Shown: one piece after another, positions 52,766-62,101 of the stretch
Position numbering within the stretch: position 1 is the first letter of the stretch
Layout of the letters: each line of letters opens with the position of its first letter
Source: Oceanococcus sp041619555
GTDB taxonomy: Bacteria > Pseudomonadota > Gammaproteobacteria > Nevskiales > Oceanococcaceae
Assembly: GCA_041619555.1 (NCBI GenBank)
Contig: JBFKDQ010000007.1
Span: forward strand, 27,742-91,741
Reading direction: 5' to 3'
Length of the DNA stretch: 64,000 bases
Made by a program: the position numbers and the translations under genes
Notes under the pieces: model-generated
What the model saw: the letters and a program-made list of their open reading frames with translations, nothing else
Told to the model about the DNA's origin: nothing
Databases searched by the model: none

Positions 52766-55452
52766 GCTTGCTTCTCCTGATCCAGTAACAGAGTCACCCG
52801 CACGACGCCCGGATCTTCCGGCGAGCGGCTCAGAGCGAAGCCCAGCGCCCGGCTGAGTTCGAGCATCGGCCGGTTCTCCGCCAGTACATCCCCGAACACC
52901 TGTGCGATCCCACGCCCCCGCGCATACGCAAGGATGCGTCGCATCATCAAGCGGCCCAGGCCCTGGCCACGATGACTGGACTCGACGATGATCGCAAATT
53001 CCGCCTTCTCGTTGTCGGGATCGGCGATCAGACGAATCACGCCATGAATATCAGACTGCACGGCGGCGCCCTCCTCAACCAGAACCAGGGCCATTTCGCG
53101 ATCGTAGTCGATCTGGGACAGACGGGCGGCAAAACTGTGTGGCAGTTGGCGCATCACATAGTGAAAGCGCAGGCGAATGTCCTCGAGGCTGAGCCGTTTG
53201 AACGCCGCCTGCAGGCCCGGCTCGTCCTCGGGCCGAATCGGCCGCAGGCGCTGACGACGTCCATCCGGCAGGGTCACCGCCTCTTCAAGTTCGCGCGGAT
53301 AGGGCCGAATCGACAGGCGATCGACCGCCGCCGCGCGAACCCGGCAGCGTGCATCCAGACCCACCACACCCGCCGGACTGATCAGCAACGGATTGATGTC
53401 CAATTCACGCAGCGCCGGCACATCGACCACCAGCTGAGCCAGCTTCACCAACACCAGCGCCACGGCGTCGAGATCCAGCGCCGCCCGCCCCGGCTGCGCG
53501 GCCAGCAGACGCGAGACCCGGGTCCGCGCAATCAGCCGTCGGGCCAGCTGCAGATTCAGCGGCGGCAGGGCCAATGCGGTGTCGGCAATGGTGTCGACCG
53601 CTGTCCCACCATGACCAAAGGCGATGACCGGCCCGAACAAGGGGTCGTCCGCCATGCCGACGATCAGCTCCAAACCGTGCCGGGCATTGACCATGGGCTG
53701 GACCAGAACACCCTCCAGACGCCATTCCGGGTGCGCCTGCCGCAGCCGCTGCAGCATCGCCGCGGTGGCGCTGCGCACCGCCTCGGCGCCATCAAGATTG
53801 AGTAACACCCCACCGGCTTCCGACTTGTGCCGCACATCCGGCGAGATCAGCTTCACCGCCACCGGCCCGCCGAATACCGCGGCCAGTTCAGCGGCCTGCT
53901 GGGGCGATGCTGCCAGCTTGCCGCTCACCAGCGGAATCCGGTAAGCCGCCATCAAGGCCGCACACTGATCCGGCGTCAACCACCCCTGCCCCGCCGCCAG
54001 GGCTTTTTCCACCACCAGCCGCGCGGCCGCCTGATCCGGCTCGAAGGCCTCCGGCAAGGACGGCGGCGTTTCCATCAGTTCCTCCTGCACGGCGTGGTAG
54101 TGCTGCAAGTGCATGTAGGCACTCACCGCCTGCGCGGGCCCGGCATAGCTCGGCACCCCGTGGGTGGCCAGCCAGCTGCGCGCCGACGCCGCAGTGCGCG
54201 CCCCAACCCAGCTGGCCAGCATGATCTTGCCGGTGTGCTCTGCGGCCGTGCTGGCCACCGCCCGCGCCGTCGCTTGCGCATCCGCGATACCGGTCGGGGA
54301 ATTCAGCACCAGAAGGGTCGAGGTGCGGACATCCGATAGCAGGATGTCCAGGGTCCGGGCATAACGTTCAGCATCGGCATCACCGAAGATGTCGATCGGA
54401 TTGGTGCCGGACCAGCCCGCTGGCAACACCGCGCGCAGTCGCTCCTGCAGATCTTCCGGCAGGGACGCCAGCGCACCGCCCTGACTGAGCAGGGCGTCGC
54501 TGGCAAGCAGCCCCAGTGCTGATCCATTGGTCAGGATGGTCAGTTGCGAACACCGCTGCGTGACACGCCGCGACAGAATCGCCGCCGCATCAAAAAGATC
54601 CTCCATGCCCTGCACGCGCACCACGCCGGCGCGGGCCAGAGCGGATTCGTAAACCGCATCGCGGGTCGCCAGCCTCGCGCAATGACTTTCGACTCCGGCA
54701 TCCACCGCTGCGTAGCGCCCGGCCTTGACCGCGATCACCGGCTTCAGACGCGATGCTGAGCGTGCCGCCGACATGAACTTGCGGGCCGCACTCAGGTGCT
54801 CGATGTACAGCAAGATGGCCTGGGTGTCCGAATCGGTGGCGAGATAATCCAGCACATCCCCGACATCCACATCCGCCATCTCGCCCAGAGACAACAGATG
54901 GGAAAACCCGATCCCACGCGGCTCGGCCCAGTCGATCACCGCGGAGATCACCGCACCGGACTGGGCAACGAAAGCCAGGCCTCCCGACTTCGGCGTCAAA
55001 TGGGAGAAACTGGCATTCAAGCCCTGGCGCGGCGATAACACGCCCAGGCAGGCCGGCCCGACGATCCGCAACAGGGTCGGCCGGGCCGCATTCAGCATGC
55101 GTTGACGCAGGGCCGCGCCATCCTGCGCGCTTGCGACATCGAATCCCTCGCTGATCACCACCGCAGCGCGGGCGCCCCGCCGCGCCAGTGCCGCCACCAG
55201 GTCGGGCACGGTCTGCGGCGGCGTGGCAATCACCGCCAGATCCGGCGCTTCCGGCAACTGCGAGACCTCGGCGAAGACCGGCTGGCCACGCAGTCGGCGG
55301 TAGGCGGGGTTCACCAGATCCACCACCCCCTGGAATTCACCGCCCAGGAGATTCGACGCCAGCCGTGCGCCTACCGATGGCTTGCGCCCGCTGGCACCGA
55401 TCAGGGCAACACGCCGCGGCTTGAACAAGGCCTCGAGATTGCGCGTGCTCAT
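52762..55452 (-). CDS. Pat-type protein lysine acetyltransferase (acyl-CoA synthetase-like domain + GNAT)
   Basis: 896 aa from the ATG at 55452. CoA-binding domain (about residues 5-130: FKPRRVALIGASGRKPSVG), succinyl-CoA-ligase-like domains (about 145-460), ATP-grasp (about 475-700) and a C-terminal GNAT domain (about 715-890; HRGQGLGRLMMRRIL). This is the layout of the Pat/YfiQ enzymes that acetylate acetyl-CoA synthetase. The segment VESHCARLATRDAVYESA keeps a His where ADP-forming synthetases have their catalytic His and where the Salmonella Pat chain, as remembered, does not. It is the first gene of a pair with the deacetylase. Confidence 0.92.
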   Translation of the reverse strand: MSTRNLEALFKPRRVALIGASGRKPSVGARLASNLLGGEFQGVVDLVNPAYRRLRGQPVFAEVSQLPEAPDLAVIATPPQTVPDLVAALARRGARAAVVISEGFDVASAQDGAALRQRMLNAARPTLLRIVGPACLGVLSPRQGLNASFSHLTPKSGGLAFVAQSGAVISAVIDWAEPRGIGFSHLLSLGEMADVDVGDVLDYLATDSDTQAILLYIEHLSAARKFMSAARSASRLKPVIAVKAGRYAAVDAGVESHCARLATRDAVYESALARAGVVRVQGMEDLFDAAAILSRRVTQRCSQLTILTNGSALGLLASDALLSQGGALASLPEDLQERLRAVLPAGWSGTNPIDIFGDADAERYARTLDILLSDVRTSTLLVLNSPTGIADAQATARAVASTAAEHTGKIMLASWVGARTAASARSWLATHGVPSYAGPAQAVSAYMHLQHYHAVQEELMETPPSLPEAFEPDQAAARLVVEKALAAGQGWLTPDQCAALMAAYRIPLVSGKLAASPQQAAELAAVFGGPVAVKLISPDVRHKSEAGGVLLNLDGAEAVRSATAAMLQRLRQAHPEWRLEGVLVQPMVNARHGLELIVGMADDPLFGPVIAFGHGGTAVDTIADTALALPPLNLQLARRLIARTRVSRLLAAQPGRAALDLDAVALVLVKLAQLVVDVPALRELDINPLLISPAGVVGLDARCRVRAAAVDRLSIRPYPRELEEAVTLPDGRRQRLRPIRPEDEPGLQAAFKRLSLEDIRLRFHYVMRQLPHSFAARLSQIDYDREMALVLVEEGAAVQSDIHGVIRLIADPDNEKAEFAIIVESSHRGQGLGRLMMRRILAYARGRGIAQVFGDVLAENRPMLELSRALGFALSRSPEDPGVVRVTLLLDQEKQA

Positions 55453-55813
55453 GGCGGGCCGGCGCCGGCGCGAGCTGCAACCCCGCACGCAGTCGGCAAT
55501 GCAATTCCTGCACGCCGGCGCGAGTTGCCAGCGCGAGCGCTGGCCCACAGCAGCAGACCGACGGCAGCGCCACGCTGCCCTGCCCTGTTTTCAAGCCACA
55601 AACGCCACAGATTCATCGGCACCGCCCCGTGTCCTTTCGCTTGCGGACTACTGTATCGCGTGGCGCCAGCCGACCGCGAACCAACGGTAGCGGCTACGGC
55701 GGCAGCCGGGCGCAACCACGCCGGCCAACGCAAGAGCTCGAAGCTGGGCACTGCGCCTGGCAGGACGACGACCGCCTGCCACACCGAAACGAACAAACCG
55801 ATGGACTCAAGCC
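55453..55813. other. Intergenic region between hydrolase and Pat genes
   Basis: About 360 bases. No convincing gene. It holds the hairpin GCCAGCGC-GA-GCGCTGGC (55527-55544), without a T run. Both flanking genes are on the minus strand, so this should carry the promoter of the Pat-deacetylase pair and the end of the hydrolase transcript. Confidence 0.5.
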
Positions 55814-56704
55814 TTAGTCCGGTGAAGCCTGCACCAACTGCCGGATGCGCAAGGCCAGATCTTCGGTGTGCTCCATCGGCAAAAAATGACTGGCATCGGG
55901 CCATACCTGCAGCCGCGCATGCGAACACAATCGACGCAAGCTGCGCCGCGCGGCCAGATTCGTGGTGCTGTGCGCGTCCGCACCCAGCCAGACATGCGTC
56001 GGCACGCTGAGCTTGCGCACGGCGGCCCAGGGACTGGCCGGGGTCAGGGCGAAACTGCGCGATTCCCAGGCGGGTTCGCAGCGCAGCATCCATGTCCCAG
56101 CTTCATCCCGGAACGCGTACTCGACATAGGCTCGCAGCCACGCCTGGGACCAGGTTCGAAATGCCCCTCGCCCGCGGTAGGCCTGATAGGCCTCATCCAG
56201 GCTGGCAAAGCCATTGCGCCGACGCAAGGCCCCGCGGACCAGTTTGTGGGCGCCCTGACGACCGCTGAGGCGGCCCAGCCGCATCAGCCACCCCATCTGG
56301 CGCGACATGAACACCGGCTCGATCAGGATCAGTCCCCGCACCTGATGCGGATACTCCGCGGCCACCTGCGCGCTGACCGTGGCGCCGACCGAATGCCCGG
56401 CCAGCCAGACCGGCTGTTCCTGCTGTTTCAGCCAGGTGCCGAGATCGCGCGCGTAGTCCCGCCAGCTGTTGAACCCTGCCAGCTTCCCGGCCGGGGCCGA
56501 AGCCCCGTGGCCACGCATGTCCCAGGCGGCGACCGGAATGTCCGGCAGCAGCGCAAACAGCGGGGCATAGGTGTGCGCATGAAAACCGGTCGCATGAGCG
56601 AAATGCAGGCGAGCCGGCTGGCCAGCAGCCGTCGGCCGCCACACGCACAAGCGATCACCTTCGGCGGTTTCGACCACATCGTGCGGCCATGGAGTCTGTG
56701 TCAT
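55814..56704 (-). CDS. Alpha/beta hydrolase
   Basis: 296 aa from the ATG at 56704 (frame open to 56839). Elements: HFAHATGFHAHTYAPL (oxyanion region), AWDMRGHGAS, nucleophile in LAGHSVGATVSAQ, Asp in VWLGADAHS and His in WPDASHFLPME. No signal peptide is seen. Substrate unknown. It is divergent from msrB across about 150 bases. Confidence 0.88.
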   Translation of the reverse strand: MTQTPWPHDVVETAEGDRLCVWRPTAAGQPARLHFAHATGFHAHTYAPLFALLPDIPVAAWDMRGHGASAPAGKLAGFNSWRDYARDLGTWLKQQEQPVWLAGHSVGATVSAQVAAEYPHQVRGLILIEPVFMSRQMGWLMRLGRLSGRQGAHKLVRGALRRRNGFASLDEAYQAYRGRGAFRTWSQAWLRAYVEYAFRDEAGTWMLRCEPAWESRSFALTPASPWAAVRKLSVPTHVWLGADAHSTTNLAARRSLRRLCSHARLQVWPDASHFLPMEHTEDLALRIRQLVQASPD

Positions 56705-56852
56705 CCAGGCATTTTCGCATGTCGACGCAAGCCGCAGCTCGCGGTCACGCACATCTGCAATTTCCGCAGATTTCTCGTCCTCATGCGGGCGATGGAACAA
56801 CCGGGGATCATGGCGGTCAACCACTGTATCGATCAACATCCAAGGACATTCG

Positions 56853-57356
56853 ATGACCCGACGTCAGATACTCGGCGGCATCGCTTCTGCGATGGGCTTG
56901 GGCGCCACCAAGCTCGCCGTTGCGGCGGATAGGAATACGGAACGCCTGCAAAAGACCAAAGCGGAATGGAAAGCGATTCTGGACGACGATCTCGCCTACA
57001 AGGTGCTGTTCGAAGCCGGTACCGAGCGCGCCGGCAGCAGCCCGCTGAACCAGGAAAAACGGGACGGCACCTTCATTTGCCGCGCCTGCAACAACCCCTT
57101 GTTCGACGCGGCCACCAAATACGAATCGGGCACCGGCTGGCCCAGCTTCTTCGACCATCTTGAAGATCGCATCGCCACCAGCACCGATTACAAGCTCATC
57201 TACCCCCGCACCGAATACCACTGTGCCCGTTGCGGCGGTCATCAGGGGCATGTCTTCAAGGACGGCCCCAAGCCCACCGGCTTGCGCTACTGCAACAACG
57301 GCGTCGCCCTGACATTTGTTCCTGTCGAGGAAAGCTTGCCAGAGTTGCGCACATGA
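56853..57356 (+). CDS. msrB: Peptide methionine-R-sulfoxide reductase MsrB (Tat-exported type)
   Basis: 167 aa. The N-terminus has a twin-arginine signal (TRRQILGGIASAMGLGATK), cleavage after AVAA. The catalytic domain keeps two zinc CxxC pairs (CRACNN, CARCGG), GTGWPSFF and the catalytic Cys in GLRYCNNGVAL. It repairs oxidised methionine, probably in the periplasm. Its stop codon overlaps the msrA start (ATGA). Confidence 0.95.
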   Translation: MTRRQILGGIASAMGLGATKLAVAADRNTERLQKTKAEWKAILDDDLAYKVLFEAGTERAGSSPLNQEKRDGTFICRACNNPLFDAATKYESGTGWPSFFDHLEDRIATSTDYKLIYPRTEYHCARCGGHQGHVFKDGPKPTGLRYCNNGVALTFVPVEESLPELRT

Positions 57357-57877
57357 GCGCATCCCTGGCCGCAGCACTGTTCGCCGGCGGCTGCTTCTGG
57401 TGCATGGAAGCGGATTTCGAGAAGCTGGATGGGGTTCAGGAAGTCATTTCAGGCTATGCCGCAGGAACGGTGGAGCACCCGACCTACAAGCAGGTCAGCG
57501 CCGGCGGCACCGGCCACACCGAAGCCGTCAAGGTTGTGTACGACCCGCAGAAGATTTCCTACCAGACCCTGCTCAGCCACTTCTGGGTCAATGTCGACCC
57601 CACCACACCGAATCAGCAGTTCTGCGACAAGGGCAGCCAGTACCGGGCCGCCCTGCTCCCCGTGTCCGACACCGAAATCGCAGCCGCTCAGGCCAGCCTG
57701 AATCGCATCCGACTCTCCGGCCGTTTTGCAAGCGTGCATGTCACGATCGAAAACCCCGGCCAGTTCTGGCCGGCCGAGGAGTACCACCAGGACTACTACA
57801 AGAAGAATCCGATCCGCTACCGCTGGTACCGCAATGGGTGCGGGCGGGACAAACGCCTGCAGGAAATCTGGCAGTAG
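57353..57877 (+). CDS. msrA: Peptide methionine-S-sulfoxide reductase MsrA
   Basis: 174 aa from the ATG at 57353. The catalytic motif GGCFWCMEADF is at residues 12-22. Then come GYAAGTVEHPTYKQVSAGGTGHTEAV and YHQDYYKKNP. It reduces Met-S-sulfoxide, using thioredoxin. No signal peptide is apparent, so its product is probably cytoplasmic, unlike its translationally coupled partner MsrB. Confidence 0.95.
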   Translation: MSASLAAALFAGGCFWCMEADFEKLDGVQEVISGYAAGTVEHPTYKQVSAGGTGHTEAVKVVYDPQKISYQTLLSHFWVNVDPTTPNQQFCDKGSQYRAALLPVSDTEIAAAQASLNRIRLSGRFASVHVTIENPGQFWPAEEYHQDYYKKNPIRYRWYRNGCGRDKRLQEIWQ

Positions 57878-57952
57878 GCCCAGCCGCCGCATCACATTCC
57901 AGACCGCCAGCCCCAAGCCCAGTGCGAAGCAACGCAAGCGGGGGCGGCAAGC

Positions 57953-58067
57953 GGGGACGCACCACCAGATTCAGGATGGCGGGCGCCATCGATCGTGCAA
58001 CAAATCACGACCTCGCGCAGATCCCCTTAAGACTCGCCCCGCCATGCGCAGGGGGTGGTGCGTCCCC
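57953..58067. repeat. Miniature element with 14-bp inverted ends
   Basis: GGGGACGCACCACC (57953-57966) and its exact reverse complement GGTGGTGCGTCCCC (58054-58067) bound 115 bases between msrA and the DJ-1 gene. The interior is unique and non-coding. Confidence 0.75.
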
Positions 58068-58136
58068 TGCCGCGTCCCCTGCCGACGGGACGAATTCGGA
58101 TTAAGATCGAGCCCTGCACTGATACGGAAGATCTGC

Positions 58137-58673
58137 ATGCGTGTTCTGGTCCCCATTGCCGATGGCGTCGAGGAGATCGAAGCCGTCACCATCATTGATG
58201 TCCTGCGTCGCGCCGGCATTGACGTGGATGTCGCCAGCATTCATGAGCGCCTTGAAGTCACCGCCTCGCGCGGATGCCTGCTCAAGGCCGACCATCTGCT
58301 CACGGATTGCCCGGCGGATTACGACCTGATCGCCCTGGCCGGCGGCCTGGGCGGCGCGGAAAACCTTGCCGGCTGCACACCGCTGATCGAACGCCTGCGG
58401 AGACAACGCGCCGCCGGCCGGCGCTATGCGGCGATCTGCGCGGCGCCGGCCCTGGTGCTGGCGCCGCATGGCCTGCTCGACGACCTGCACGCGACCGCCT
58501 ACCCGAGCTTCCAGGACCATCTGCCCCGACCCTGCACGGACACGGTCGTCGAGGACGGCCAGTGCATCACCAGCCAGGGACCGGGAACGGCGATGCGCTT
58601 CGCCCTGGCACTGGTCGAATGCCTGACGGACCGGACCCGGCGTGATCAGGTCGCCGCGGCACTGCTGGCCTGA
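58137..58673 (+). CDS. DJ-1/PfpI family protein (YajL-like)
   Basis: 178 aa from the ATG at 58137, with GGAAG upstream. DJ-1 fold: PIADGVEEIEAVTIIDVLRR, Glu in the first motif and the oxidation-sensitive Cys in AAICAAPALVLAP. YajL/DJ-1 proteins are chaperone-like and linked to oxidative stress and glyoxal damage. Its position after msrBA fits a stress role. Confidence 0.92.
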   Translation: MRVLVPIADGVEEIEAVTIIDVLRRAGIDVDVASIHERLEVTASRGCLLKADHLLTDCPADYDLIALAGGLGGAENLAGCTPLIERLRRQRAAGRRYAAICAAPALVLAPHGLLDDLHATAYPSFQDHLPRPCTDTVVEDGQCITSQGPGTAMRFALALVECLTDRTRRDQVAAALLA

Positions 58674-58732
58674 AGAACAAGGCAGCACCTAGCTGGACAG
58701 CTTGGATTCGCGCCAACCGCACGCCGGCCAGC

Positions 58733-59917
58733 TTAGCGTTTGACGATCACCGAGGAGCCGTGGCCGAACAGGCCCTGGTTGGCGGTGATGCCGACTCGGG
58801 CATTGGCGACCTGTCGTTCGCCGGCCTGTCCGCGCAGTTGCCAGGTCAGTTCGCAGACCTGGGCCAGGGCCTGGGCTGGCACCGCCTCGCCGAAGCAGGC
58901 CAGACCGCCGGAGGCATTCACCGGGATCCGACCGCCGACTGCGGTCTCGCCGTTTCGCAGCAAGGCGGCCGCTTCGCCGCGGCCGCACAGTTGCAGATCT
59001 TCGATCCAGTCCAGTTCCAATGCGGTGGACAGATCATAAACCTCGGCCAGACTGACATCTTCCGGCCCGATGCCGGCTTCCTCATAGGCCTTGGCCGGCA
59101 GTGCCGCGCGAAATGGCCGCGCATCGGCGGCGACCGCGGAATCGGTGGCGATATCCGGCATCTCGACGACAGCAGAGGCAAAGGTCGGGGTCACCGTGGA
59201 GATGGCCGCAATACGTGGCGCATCGGCCTTGCCGAGCTTGCGGGCGTAATCGAGACTGGAAACAATCAGAGCGGCGCCGCCATCGGAGGTGGCGCAGATG
59301 TCCATCAAGCGCAGCGGATCGGCCACCATCGCCGAGGCCGCCACATCCGCCGCGCTGAATTTCTTCTTGTAGCGCGCATTCGGATTGGCGAATCCGTGGG
59401 CGGCATTCTTGACCTTGACCGCGGCGAAATCTTCCAGCGTATCGCCGTAGATCTCCATCCGCCGACGGGCGTAGAGGGCGAAGTAGGTGGGATTCGTGAT
59501 CCCGAGACGAAACCGCACCCAGTCGGGATCGTCCGGCCGCTCCCCCGCTGCCGGCTTGAGAAAGCCCTTCGGCGTGGTGTCGGCACCGACCACCAGGGCG
59601 ACATCGACTTCGCCGGCAAGAATTTTCGCCCTGGCCGCGGCCAAGGCCTGCGAGCCGGAGGCGCAGGCGGCATAGGAGGTGTTCACCTGCGCGCCCTGCC
59701 ACCCCAGCGCCTGGGCGAAGGTGGCGCCGGCCACATAACCGGGATAACCGCAGCGAATCGTGCCGCCACCGGAGACGAACTGCACATCCTGCCAGGGCAC
59801 GCCCGCATCCTTGAGCGCGCTGCGCGCCGCATGCACCCCGTATTCCACGAAGTTCCGGCCCCACTTCCCCCACGGGTGCATGCCGGCACCGAGAATCGCG
59901 ATGTCGTGGCTGCTCAT
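58733..59917 (-). CDS. Thiolase-like protein, Ltp2/SCP2-thiolase type
   Basis: 394 aa from the ATG at 59917, overlapping the DUF35 gene stop (ATGA). Thiolase-superfamily fold with Cys in YAACASGSQALAA, HG-type segments and C-terminal NASGGLACFGEAVPA, GLFGHGSSVI. Pairing with a DUF35 protein matches Ltp2-ChsH2 (steroid side-chain retro-aldolase) or related thiolases. The reaction here is not fixed by the sequence. Confidence 0.85.
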   Translation of the reverse strand: MSSHDIAILGAGMHPWGKWGRNFVEYGVHAARSALKDAGVPWQDVQFVSGGGTIRCGYPGYVAGATFAQALGWQGAQVNTSYAACASGSQALAAARAKILAGEVDVALVVGADTTPKGFLKPAAGERPDDPDWVRFRLGITNPTYFALYARRRMEIYGDTLEDFAAVKVKNAAHGFANPNARYKKKFSAADVAASAMVADPLRLMDICATSDGGAALIVSSLDYARKLGKADAPRIAAISTVTPTFASAVVEMPDIATDSAVAADARPFRAALPAKAYEEAGIGPEDVSLAEVYDLSTALELDWIEDLQLCGRGEAAALLRNGETAVGGRIPVNASGGLACFGEAVPAQALAQVCELTWQLRGQAGERQVANARVGITANQGLFGHGSSVIVKR

Positions 59918-60342
59918 GCCGCGCCCTCCATTGGCCGCCATTTCCAGGTCACCTTGTTGCCGTCCTGTCCCGGCACCTCTTCCAGCACCAGCTCCATCGC
60001 CATGCCGGCCTTGAGCACTTCGACGCCGATCCCCTCAACCACCTGGCCCAGCACGATCATCTTTTCCTGCGCCAGTTCAACCGCCGCGATCGCATAGGGT
60101 ACGAAAGGCTCCGCCGCTACATAGGGCTCAGGCGGCTGATAACAGGCATTGGTGAAAGACCACAAGGTGCCGCTGCGCGACAGGGGAACCTCATCGAAAC
60201 TTTCGCTCTCGCAGGCCGGGTTACGGCAGAAGCTGTTCTGCTTCGGAAAATAATAGGTTCCGCATTCGGTGCAGCGGGTGCCAAGCAGGGCGGGCGCAGC
60301 CTCGTCCAGGGTGAACCAGCCTTCGATAATGGGTGTAGTCAT
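59914..60342 (-). CDS. DUF35 (OB-fold, zinc ribbon) partner protein
   Basis: 142 aa from the ATG at 60342. N-terminal zinc ribbon CTECGTYYFPKQNSFCRNPAC and a C-terminal OB fold. DUF35 proteins serve as the acyl-CoA-binding or structural partners of Ltp aldolases and of hydratases in steroid side-chain removal. The overlap with the thiolase-like gene supports a complex. Upstream are ipdB and ipdA. Confidence 0.88.
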   Translation of the reverse strand: MTTPIIEGWFTLDEAAPALLGTRCTECGTYYFPKQNSFCRNPACESESFDEVPLSRSGTLWSFTNACYQPPEPYVAAEPFVPYAIAAVELAQEKMIVLGQVVEGIGVEVLKAGMAMELVLEEVPGQDGNKVTWKWRPMEGAA

Positions 60343-60425
60343 GAACTCTCTACTTTTTGGCTCTGGCAAAGCTTGCGAGGACGGAATCCAACACTCTTCA
60401 CGCCCGGCCAGCTCTGGCAGGAAAA

Positions 60426-61217
60426 TCAGGCGGTTTTCCGGATGCCCGGCGGGTTGTCCTTGAGCTGCCGGGCCCGCACATCACGCGGATCAAGCTGCCG
60501 GATCACCTCCAGCTGAGCGGCCGTCGGATGGGCGGTTTCCCCGCAATCCCCGGCCAGGATCAATTCAAAACCGGTGTTGTCCTGGACCTCATCAAAACTC
60601 ACCCCAGGATGCAGGCTGATCACGCGAATCGCATGCTCCGGGCCACCGAAATCCAGCACGCAAAGATTGGTCACAATCCTTTCTACGCTGGCGAAATCCC
60701 GCTTCACGCCGGCCGGCCAGTTTTCCTTGCGGTAGCCCACCGAGCAGACCACATCCACCTCATCCGCGACAAACACGCGTTTGGAGTGATTGGGCACAAA
60801 CATGGAATTGGCATGATTGATGCTGTTGCCCGGAAAGCCGCGCAGACCCAGCATCTGCCGTTTGGGTTTGTCGAATTCGCCAATGCAGGAGATGTTCGCC
60901 TGCCCCCAGCGATCCACCTGCACCGGACCGACCAGCGCATGACGCCGGCCGTGCCAGAGCAGATCGAAGACCCGCGAATACGGCATGTAACCGCCATACA
61001 CGCGGCCGTCATGGTTCTTGGCCCCAATCACCACCGGCGTTTCGGTGAGATAGGCTTCGCCATCGGTAATCAGCAACTGCGGGCTATGGGTCAGCTTGGC
61101 CAGCCCCTGGGCAATGCGGGGAATGATCCCGATCCCGGTGGCCAGCACTTCGCCGTCCTCCTTCCAGACATCGGCACAGGCACAGATCAACAGTTCGGAA
61201 AGGCTAAAGTCAGTCAT
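60426..61217 (-). CDS. ipdB: IpdB, beta subunit of steroid ring-opening CoA transferase-like hydrolase
   Basis: 263 aa from the ATG at 61217, two bases after ipdA. CoA-transferase family I beta-like fold: LLITDGEAYL, GWMPFGRVF-like YMPYSRVFDLLWHGRRHALVG, VDRWGQANIS and FVADEVDVVCSVGY. The order and wording match M. tuberculosis IpdB. With IpdA it hydrolyses the last steroid ring in COCHEA-CoA without net CoA transfer. Confidence 0.93.
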   Translation of the reverse strand: MTDFSLSELLICACADVWKEDGEVLATGIGIIPRIAQGLAKLTHSPQLLITDGEAYLTETPVVIGAKNHDGRVYGGYMPYSRVFDLLWHGRRHALVGPVQVDRWGQANISCIGEFDKPKRQMLGLRGFPGNSINHANSMFVPNHSKRVFVADEVDVVCSVGYRKENWPAGVKRDFASVERIVTNLCVLDFGGPEHAIRVISLHPGVSFDEVQDNTGFELILAGDCGETAHPTAAQLEVIRQLDPRDVRARQLKDNPPGIRKTA

Positions 61218-61219
61218 GA

Positions 61220-62101
61220 TCAAAACACCTGCCGTGGCAAGGCGGTGATGGCATCCAGGCCACCCACCGCAGTCTGGTAATCCGCTTCCGAGACACCGAG
61301 AAATTCTTCGGCATACGCCGCCCAGCCACCCTCTTCCGCCGCGGCCTGGCAATAGCGCTTGATGTGCGCGGCATCCCAGCCATAACCCGGCACGTGTGAG
61401 CTCGGATGGGCGCCACCACGCGCCTCGACCACGCCGCTCACCAGACTGCGTTCGAACAGATTGGCCTTGGCATCGGCCTCATCGGATTCCAGTCGATCGC
61501 TGAGCGTTTCGGTACTCACAAAGGTCTTGTCCGCCGCGCGGGCGAACCATTCGTCGAAAAAGGGATCCGGGCTGTACACCCGAACGTTGCCAAGCTGATC
61601 GGCCTTGTGCACATGCAGCAGGGCGACATCCAGCTTGATCGCCGGCATGGCCATCAGGGTTTCACCGTCGGCATACGGCGACACCACGGTCCTCACCTCT
61701 GGATTGTTCTGCATGAAGGCCGTGCCCAGGCCCGCCCGCATCGGCAGGAAAGGCAACCGGTAGGCCGCGGCGCGCAAGCCCCAGTGCAGCATGCCCTCAT
61801 CCAGTTCCATGGCCTCGATGCTGCCCGCCTCGCGGGCCTTGCGGAAGAACGGCTCCAGCGGAATGAAATCCAGGGAGACAAAACCATAGATCAGCTTTCT
61901 GACCTTGCCCGCAGCGCACAGCATGCCCATGTCCATGCCGCCGTAACCGACGACGGTGAGGTCTTTGAGATCGGAACGCAGGATTTCTCGCACCAGACTC
62001 ATGGGTTTACGTCGCGGCCCCCAGCCACCGATGCCGATGGTCATGCCGTCCGAGAGTTGCGCCACCACCTCGGCGGCACTCATTTGCTTGCTGAAAGTCA
62101 T
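61220..62101 (-). CDS. ipdA: IpdA, alpha subunit of steroid ring-opening CoA transferase-like hydrolase
   Basis: 293 aa from the ATG at 62101. Family I CoA-transferase alpha fold: SDGMTIGIGGWGPRRKPM, GGMDMGMLCAAGKVRKLIYGFVS-type start, FLPMRAGLGT and VVEARGGAHPSS. Its motifs track M. tuberculosis IpdA. Forms the alpha2-beta2 enzyme with ipdB. The upstream stretch (62121-62138) repeats a piece of the 168-bp repeat at 37208. Confidence 0.93.
   Translation of the reverse strand: MTFSKQMSAAEVVAQLSDGMTIGIGGWGPRRKPMSLVREILRSDLKDLTVVGYGGMDMGMLCAAGKVRKLIYGFVSLDFIPLEPFFRKAREAGSIEAMELDEGMLHWGLRAAAYRLPFLPMRAGLGTAFMQNNPEVRTVVSPYADGETLMAMPAIKLDVALLHVHKADQLGNVRVYSPDPFFDEWFARAADKTFVSTETLSDRLESDEADAKANLFERSLVSGVVEARGGAHPSSHVPGYGWDAAHIKRYCQAAAEEGGWAAYAEEFLGVSEADYQTAVGGLDAITALPRQVF

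Noticed and set aside
55527..55544. Hairpin GCCAGCGC-GA-GCGCTGGC as a terminator
   Set aside because: The loop is too short at 2 bases and there is no following T run on either strand.
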